Below the pieces are notes generated by a model. It did no database searches. It was not told where the DNA came from and saw only the letters and a list, made by a program, of their open reading frames with translations. Source: Aridibacter sp965216195 (lineage in GTDB: Bacteria > Acidobacteriota > Blastocatellia > Pyrinomonadales > Pyrinomonadaceae). Taken from it: a DNA stretch of 64,000 nt. Shown one piece after another: positions 60,012 to 64,000 of this stretch (position 1 is the stretch's first letter; the number at the start of each line of letters is the position of its first letter). The DNA is taken from positions 2,046,001 through 2,110,000 of the forward strand of contig OZ244151.1 in NCBI GenBank assembly GCA_965216195.1. The letters are read 5' to 3'. The position numbers were made by a program, and so were the translations under genes.

Positions 60012-61457
60012 CTAAAAAGATATTATTGTAAATCTGCGAGATATTTCGGTAGGAATTTGATTTTCATCGAGCGTCGTAACGAGGTAATTTTGGCATTCAG
60101 GAAAATCTCCCGAAACGCTATCCAAATCCTTCGCGAAACTACTGATGTCGGGTTTCGAATAAACCGATTCTACTAGTGCAAGCCGCTTCAACAAATCATT
60201 TAAGTGTTCGGCACCGGAGCGAAATTCACTGGTTTCAGACTTGATCGTAAGGGATGTTTCGGCATCTTCTTCTTCAAAGTACGACAAGATTGAAGCGGCT
60301 TTGCTAACGCCCTTTTCAAATCGTTTTTCTGTCATTGAAAGCGTATTCGAAGCTTGTTCTTCAGTGATTCGTTCGCGTAAGGATTTTTCACGGTCGGCTT
60401 TTGCTTCATCGATATGGGGGTCGAAAACAACTCTTATGCGTTTTTCGTTTTCAGCCGCGAATTCCCTCACGGTAAGTCTCGAGGAGCGTGCGGTCGCTTT
60501 CCAGTCGACGTAACGCAAACCATCCGTCGGTTGATAATCGCGCAATGCGAACAAATCGTTTCCCATCCCGCGTCTCGTTGTCGCCAAACGCCCCACATCG
60601 ATCGGAAAATCCGCGACAAAATCCTCGACTGAAATGAGCTTAGGAAAGATGATTATTTCGGCACGCTGGGCCGAAAGTCTGCGTCTATGGCGAAAAAACC
60701 CAAATGGAAACCGCGTCGAAAGCTCAAAATCGCGAATCATAAAGCGCCCGCGCTTATTAAAAACATGAGTGACTTCATTTTCTACAGATTTCTTCCGCGA
60801 TATGTAAACGAAGTAATCGAGCGTGTGTTTCAGCGTCGGAGGACGAGCAATCCTTTTCGCCAACTTGTCGGACAAAACCTCGCGAAACTCATCCAGGTAT
60901 TTGGAAAATTCTCGCTCCTTACCTCTTACTTCAGCGGTGACCGAATAGGTCGGAAAAAGTCTCTTCCGATTGTTAAGTCCAACCACAATGGGCGTTTCGA
61001 CCTCCGCAAAAACCGTTTCAGGAAATCTCATTCTTACATCGAGCTTTCGAAGACAGATATTTCCAATAATGAAGCTTACGACGAGCGCAGACGTGATAAA
61101 CGAAAGAACGAGAAATAGTAGATTGTTACCGGTGTTCCAGGCGGCAAACGCGACAATTATCAAAATCCCGATAAAGATTGCTCCGCCGGTAGTAAATTCA
61201 AACGGTAAATTCAGTTGAGATGCTTCGGCACTTGCAGAGCGTGCGAGTGGGGGAATAACGAAAATAATTATTAAGAAGACAAACGCGAGGGACGCGGCGG
61301 CGGCAATTCCGGCGAGTTGCAAATTGCCGGTACGGTGGGCGTAAAGGGTAAGCAGCGCAAGACTTAGACCACCCAAAACTACCGAAGTCCCCAAAATCGC
61401 GTTTCGAAGTTCTCGGTAGGTTACAAACTGAGCCAGCTTGCGAATTTTCTCAATCAT
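60012..61457 (-). CDS. DUF58 domain protein
   Basis: 481 residues with two or three N-terminal transmembrane helices (FVFLIIIFVIPPLARS, GGAIFIGILIIVAFAAWNTG, LLFLVLSFITSALVVSFIIG). The DUF58 signature is PTDGLRYVDWKATARSSRLT, with the Arg-x-x-Asp-Trp-Lys-x-x-Ala-Arg pattern. Family members occur with MoxR ATPases and VWA proteins. Here it follows the MoxR gene by 5 nt, and a VWA protein lies 5 kb downstream. Its molecular role is not established; chaperone-like assembly of metal or VWA complexes is the usual suggestion. Confidence 0.9.
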   Translation of the reverse strand: MIEKIRKLAQFVTYRELRNAILGTSVVLGGLSLALLTLYAHRTGNLQLAGIAAAASLAFVFLIIIFVIPPLARSASAEASQLNLPFEFTTGGAIFIGILIIVAFAAWNTGNNLLFLVLSFITSALVVSFIIGNICLRKLDVRMRFPETVFAEVETPIVVGLNNRKRLFPTYSVTAEVRGKEREFSKYLDEFREVLSDKLAKRIARPPTLKHTLDYFVYISRKKSVENEVTHVFNKRGRFMIRDFELSTRFPFGFFRHRRRLSAQRAEIIIFPKLISVEDFVADFPIDVGRLATTRRGMGNDLFALRDYQPTDGLRYVDWKATARSSRLTVREFAAENEKRIRVVFDPHIDEAKADREKSLRERITEEQASNTLSMTEKRFEKGVSKAASILSYFEEEDAETSLTIKSETSEFRSGAEHLNDLLKRLALVESVYSKPDISSFAKDLDSVSGDFPECQNYLVTTLDENQIPTEISRRFTIISF

Positions 61458-61462
61458 CCAAG

Positions 61463-62458
61463 TTAAACCGGAACTTCTGTTTTGCTAAGAATATCTTTGA
61501 GAATTTTCCCTGATTCGGCTGCCTGTCGAGCTAAATGTTTGTTTTGAGATCTCACGATGAGTCGATGAGCAAAACACGGCAAGACGAGTCGTTTTATGTC
61601 ATCCGGAGTGCAAAAATCACGTCCCTCGACGAGCGCAAGTGCCTGCGCGGAATGAAAAAGAGAAAGAGTTCCCCGTGGACTAATCCCAAGCTCGACCGAT
61701 TCATGGCTTCTCGTTTTCTCAACAATATCCAGCAGATAATCAACCAGTGCCTGATCAACCCTCACATCCTTCGCAAGACGCTGCATCTCCAAAACGTCCG
61801 CCTCCGACATCAGGGCCGGTATGGAATTTACCGATTCTCGATCGATACTCTTAGCAAGAATTTGACGTTCATCCGCTCGGCTTGGATAGCCGATGTCGAG
61901 CCGAAGCATAAACCGATCGAGCTGGGATTCGGGAAGCGGGTAAGTGCCATGGTGCTCAGTCGGGTTTTGGGTCGCCACAACCATAAATGGAAGAGGAAGC
62001 GGACGGGAAATACCCTCCGTTGTCACCTGCTCCTCGGCCATGGCTTCTAATAGCGCTGACTGCGTTTTAGGAGTCGCACGATTGATTTCATCGGCGAGCA
62101 CAATATTTGCGAAGATTGGACCAGCCTGCCACTCAAAAGCTCCCTCACTCTGGTTATAAACCGAAATACCGATTACGTCCGAAGGCAATAGATCCGATGT
62201 AAACTGAATTCGCTGAAAAGACAAATCAAGTGAGTTTGCCAAAGCGTTTGCGAGAGTGGTCTTTCCTATTCCGGGAACGTCTTCGATAAGCAGATGTCCT
62301 TTCGCAATGAGGGCCACGACAGCAAGTTTAATCGTATCGCTTTTCCCTTTGATCACCTGGCCGATCAGTTCCTGTAGCTGCTCGATTTTGCCTTGGGTGT
62401 CGTTAACAGTTTCCGCAACTCCTGTCTTTTCTTTTTCGCTGGAAATCCAATCTCTCAT
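61463..62458 (-). CDS. MoxR-family AAA+ ATPase
   Basis: 331 residues. Walker A in IEDVPGIGKTTLANALAN (about 58-75), Walker B IVLADEINRATPKTQSALLE (119-138), sensor VVATQNPTEHHGTYPLPESQ and the Arg finger region LDRFMLRLDIGYPSRADERQ. MoxR proteins act as assembly or metal-insertion chaperones together with VWA/DUF58 partners. First gene of a two-gene operon with the DUF58 gene. Confidence 0.95.
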   Translation of the reverse strand: MRDWISSEKEKTGVAETVNDTQGKIEQLQELIGQVIKGKSDTIKLAVVALIAKGHLLIEDVPGIGKTTLANALANSLDLSFQRIQFTSDLLPSDVIGISVYNQSEGAFEWQAGPIFANIVLADEINRATPKTQSALLEAMAEEQVTTEGISRPLPLPFMVVATQNPTEHHGTYPLPESQLDRFMLRLDIGYPSRADERQILAKSIDRESVNSIPALMSEADVLEMQRLAKDVRVDQALVDYLLDIVEKTRSHESVELGISPRGTLSLFHSAQALALVEGRDFCTPDDIKRLVLPCFAHRLIVRSQNKHLARQAAESGKILKDILSKTEVPV

Positions 62459-62601
62459 AATTTTCTAAATATGTTTGGAAGCCTTCCCTTTTTTATCTTA
62501 CTAAATTTAGAGGATTTCTACACCGTTTTGGATGGTTCGCCACTTGGATAAACATTCGCCAAATTGGAACAGTGCACATTTCGCGTTAAAATCTCACACT
62601 T

Positions 62602-63240
62602 ATGTCCAAAAAGAAAATCGCCCAGACGCTTGAAATAATTAAGTTGCTAAAAAAAGAATATCCTGACGCGCATTGCGCTCTAAACCACACAAATCCCTTT
62701 GAGTTGCTAATCGCGACGATTCTTTCGGCACAATGCACGGACGTGCGCGTCAATATCGTCACCGCAGAACTTTTCAGGAAGTACCGTTCGCCAAAAGAAT
62801 TTATCGATGTCTCGCAAGAAGAACTCGAACAGGACATCCGAACCACAGGATTTTTTCGAAACAAAGCAAAAAACATCAAAGCAACGGCAAAAAAAATTGT
62901 GGAGGATTTCGGCGGCGAGGTTCCCAAAACAATGGACGAGCTGCTCTCGCTCAATGGCGTCGCGCGAAAAACGGCCAACGTCGTATTGGGAAACGCCTTT
63001 GGAATTGCTTCGGGAATTGTCGTTGATACTCATGTAAAACGACTGTCGAATCGGCTGGGGCTGACAAAGGAGTCAAATCCCGTAAAGGTGGAAAACGATC
63101 TTGTCGAACTCGTCCCGAAAAAGAATTGGGTTATGTTTTCCCATTGGCTGATTTGGCACGGAAGACAGGTCTGCAAAGCCCGGAAGCCAAACTGTGAAGT
63201 ATGTACCGTGGCGGATATTTGTCCAAAGATGGGCGTCTAG
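62602..63240 (+). CDS. nth: Endonuclease III
   Basis: 212 residues. Helix-hairpin-helix LNGVARKTANVVLGNAFGI with catalytic Lys, then VVDTHVKRLSNRLGL with catalytic Asp. The C-terminal [4Fe-4S] cluster motif C-x6-C-x2-C-x5-C is present (CKARKPNCEVCTVADIC). It removes oxidised pyrimidines and cuts at AP sites in base-excision repair. Divergent from the MoxR operon across a 143-bp gap. Confidence 0.97.
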   Translation: MSKKKIAQTLEIIKLLKKEYPDAHCALNHTNPFELLIATILSAQCTDVRVNIVTAELFRKYRSPKEFIDVSQEELEQDIRTTGFFRNKAKNIKATAKKIVEDFGGEVPKTMDELLSLNGVARKTANVVLGNAFGIASGIVVDTHVKRLSNRLGLTKESNPVKVENDLVELVPKKNWVMFSHWLIWHGRQVCKARKPNCEVCTVADICPKMGV

Positions 63241-63283
63241 TCCCACTTTCGTTCGAAGTCTGCTTTCGTCCGGAGTCCGCCTC

Positions 63284-63397
63284 GTTCGGAGTCCCACCTT
63301 TAGGCGGCTCCTAAACGTATACGTCTGACGGGTCGCTACCGCTCGCCGTACTGATGGACACTTGATTGTGTTCGGAGTCCCGCCTTTAGGCGGCCCT
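63284..63397 (+). repeat. Pair of direct REP-like elements
   Basis: Copies at 63284-63312 and 63370-63397: GTTCGGAGTCCCACCTTTAG / GTTCGGAGTCCCGCCTTTAG, each followed by GCGG(C)CTCCT-like sequence, about 28 bp long. Each has a small internal stem (CGCC-ttta-GGCG in the second). A degenerate GTTCGAAGTC partial copy precedes them. Confidence 0.75.
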
Positions 63398-63430
63398 CAT
63401 ATTTCGTTTAGACATATTAGTAACGTGTCC

Positions 63431-63508
63431 GTAGCCCGACTGTGAAGGAGGGCTCCCTTCGGATGTTGTTCATCCGAACAAAAAGAGCCCGCGCTTAGCT
63501 TGGGCTAC
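63431..63508. repeat. Nested palindrome (REPIN- or terminator-like)
   Basis: Three nested stems: GTAGCCC/GGGCTAC (63431-63437 and 63502-63508), GGGCTC/GAGCCC (about 63450-63455 and 63485-63490), TTCGGATG/CATCCGAA as the inner hairpin with a 5-nt loop. The core is followed by AAAAA on the plus strand. Position between converging genes. Confidence 0.75.
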
Positions 63509-63542
63509 CGATACGCTTTTTAAGCCAGCTTAATGGATACCT

Positions 63543-64000
63543 TCACCTCACCGCAAATCTAACCGTGTAGGTAGCGTTTCCGCGTGTTGGGCTGACCAAT
63601 ATTCGATACTTTCCGTCGGCTGGAAGCTGCCCGCTCCAGGACTTTCTGCCCGATGTTAAGATTCTTCCGTTGGGAGCTTGAACGCGCAATACTGCATTGT
63701 CCTCGATCGAACTTACGCTGACACTCATAAGCTGCCCACCACTCGCGCCCAGAATGTACTTATTCGATTCGCCTCTGATCACGGCATTCTTGTACGATGC
63801 CGAAGTAGCCCCCTTCTTAAACCTTACAACGGTAGTCAAACCACCGACGCTCTCTACGGTCGTAGAATTCTCGGGCTTATCAGCCTTCTTTCCGCCCGTA
63901 ATCGCAAAGCTGATCTTATATGTGGCGTTTCCGCGCGTTGGCGCAACGACGATTGAGTACCTACCGGAAGCAGGAAGCTTCCCGATGAAGGTGGTCGTCG
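63543..64000 (-). CDS. Repeat-domain protein, C-terminal end only (5' end outside window)
   Basis: The frame is open from the window edge to the stop at 63543, about 152 residues. A TTG at 63839 could start a 98-residue form, but the frame upstream continues with the same domain, so I read it as the C-terminus of a larger protein. Two related units are visible: GKLPASGRYSIVVAPTRGNA with TYKISFAI, and GQLPADGKYRILVSPTRGNA with TYTVRFAV at the very end, separated by a Lys/Thr-rich linker (GGKKADKPENSTTVES). This looks like a tandem beta-sandwich (pre-peptidase C-terminal type) as found in secreted proteins; the family assignment is uncertain. It converges with nth. Confidence 0.65.
   Translation of the reverse strand, partial: TTTFIGKLPASGRYSIVVAPTRGNATYKISFAITGGKKADKPENSTTVESVGGLTTVVRFKKGATSASYKNAVIRGESNKYILGASGGQLMSVSVSSIEDNAVLRVQAPNGRILTSGRKSWSGQLPADGKYRILVSPTRGNATYTVRFAVR

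Larger units (their letters stand above)
63241..63542. other. Convergent spacer filled with REP-like elements
   Basis: 302 bp between nth (plus) and the truncated minus-strand gene. It holds the REP-like doublet (63284-63397) and a nested palindrome (63431-63508). The latter could also act as a bidirectional terminator. No gene was seen. Confidence 0.6.

Noticed and set aside
63543..63839. 98-residue gene starting with TTG
   Set aside because: The frame continues upstream to the window edge with the same repeated domain, so it is the end of a larger gene.

Overview
The window looks like a chromosomal segment of a Gram-negative-type bacterium. My best guess is Acidobacteriota, class Blastocatellia (Pyrinomonadales-like). 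The clues are a VWFA-related secreted protein beside a Ser/Thr kinase with C-terminal membrane helices, an ECF sigma/anti-sigma pair with a DUF4097-like protein, a PEP-CTERM protein, PqqD-Tat fusion proteins, GTP-type PEPCK and abundant REP-like repeats. The assignment is inference; rRNA or marker-gene trees would be needed to prove it. No rRNA, tRNA, CRISPR array, transposase or phage gene was seen.

Layout. 1-32.6 kb: one uninterrupted minus-strand block. Read in the direction of transcription (high to low coordinates) it holds the complete str (rpsL-rpsG-fusA-tuf), S10 (rpsJ to rpsQ), spc (rplN to secY-adk-map-infA-rpmJ) and alpha (rpsM-rpsK-rpsD-rpoA-rplQ) gene sets in classical order. These are followed by accB-accC, rpsO-pnp, a PEP-CTERM protein, a PEGA/OmpA-like protein, glyS and an edge-truncated CCA-adding enzyme. 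rpmJ (37 aa) is present although very short. 33-37.5 kb: plus-strand genes for a 2Fe-2S protein, a GxxExxY protein flanked by inverted 9-mer repeats, a DMT transporter and pckG. 37.6-42.7 kb: a minus-strand operon of an Asp-box (sialidase-like) lipoprotein, a membrane histidine kinase and a sigma-54 response regulator. 42.9-45.9 kb: an accessory module between two diverged copies of a dispersed repeat. It holds a single-domain response regulator, a REP doublet and a four-gene operon headed by a PqqD/RRE-Tat-Cys-rich fusion. 46-52.8 kb: a Bax-inhibitor-1-like protein, a predicted secreted TldD/TldE-like pair, and xseA/xseB with a membrane protein gene between them. 53-62.5 kb: VWA protein, STK, DUF4097-like protein, anti-sigma, ECF sigma, then DUF58 and MoxR. 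62.6-64 kb: nth, a REP-rich convergent spacer and an edge-truncated repeat-domain protein.

The least ordinary signals are as follows. (1) The PqqD-Tat-10-Cys operon and its flanking repeats. (2) A set of heptanucleotide (7-nt period) tandem arrays, each locus with its own heptamer, sitting in intercistronic gaps of the ribosomal and acc operons and often starting exactly at a stop codon. (3) Long Lys/Glu/Ala tails on L22, L18, L24 and an N-terminal one on S17. (4) A TldD/TldE pair with signal peptides. (5) A sialidase-like lipoprotein co-transcribed with a two-component system. (6) A Ser/Thr kinase with about 135 acidic residues inserted in its activation segment.
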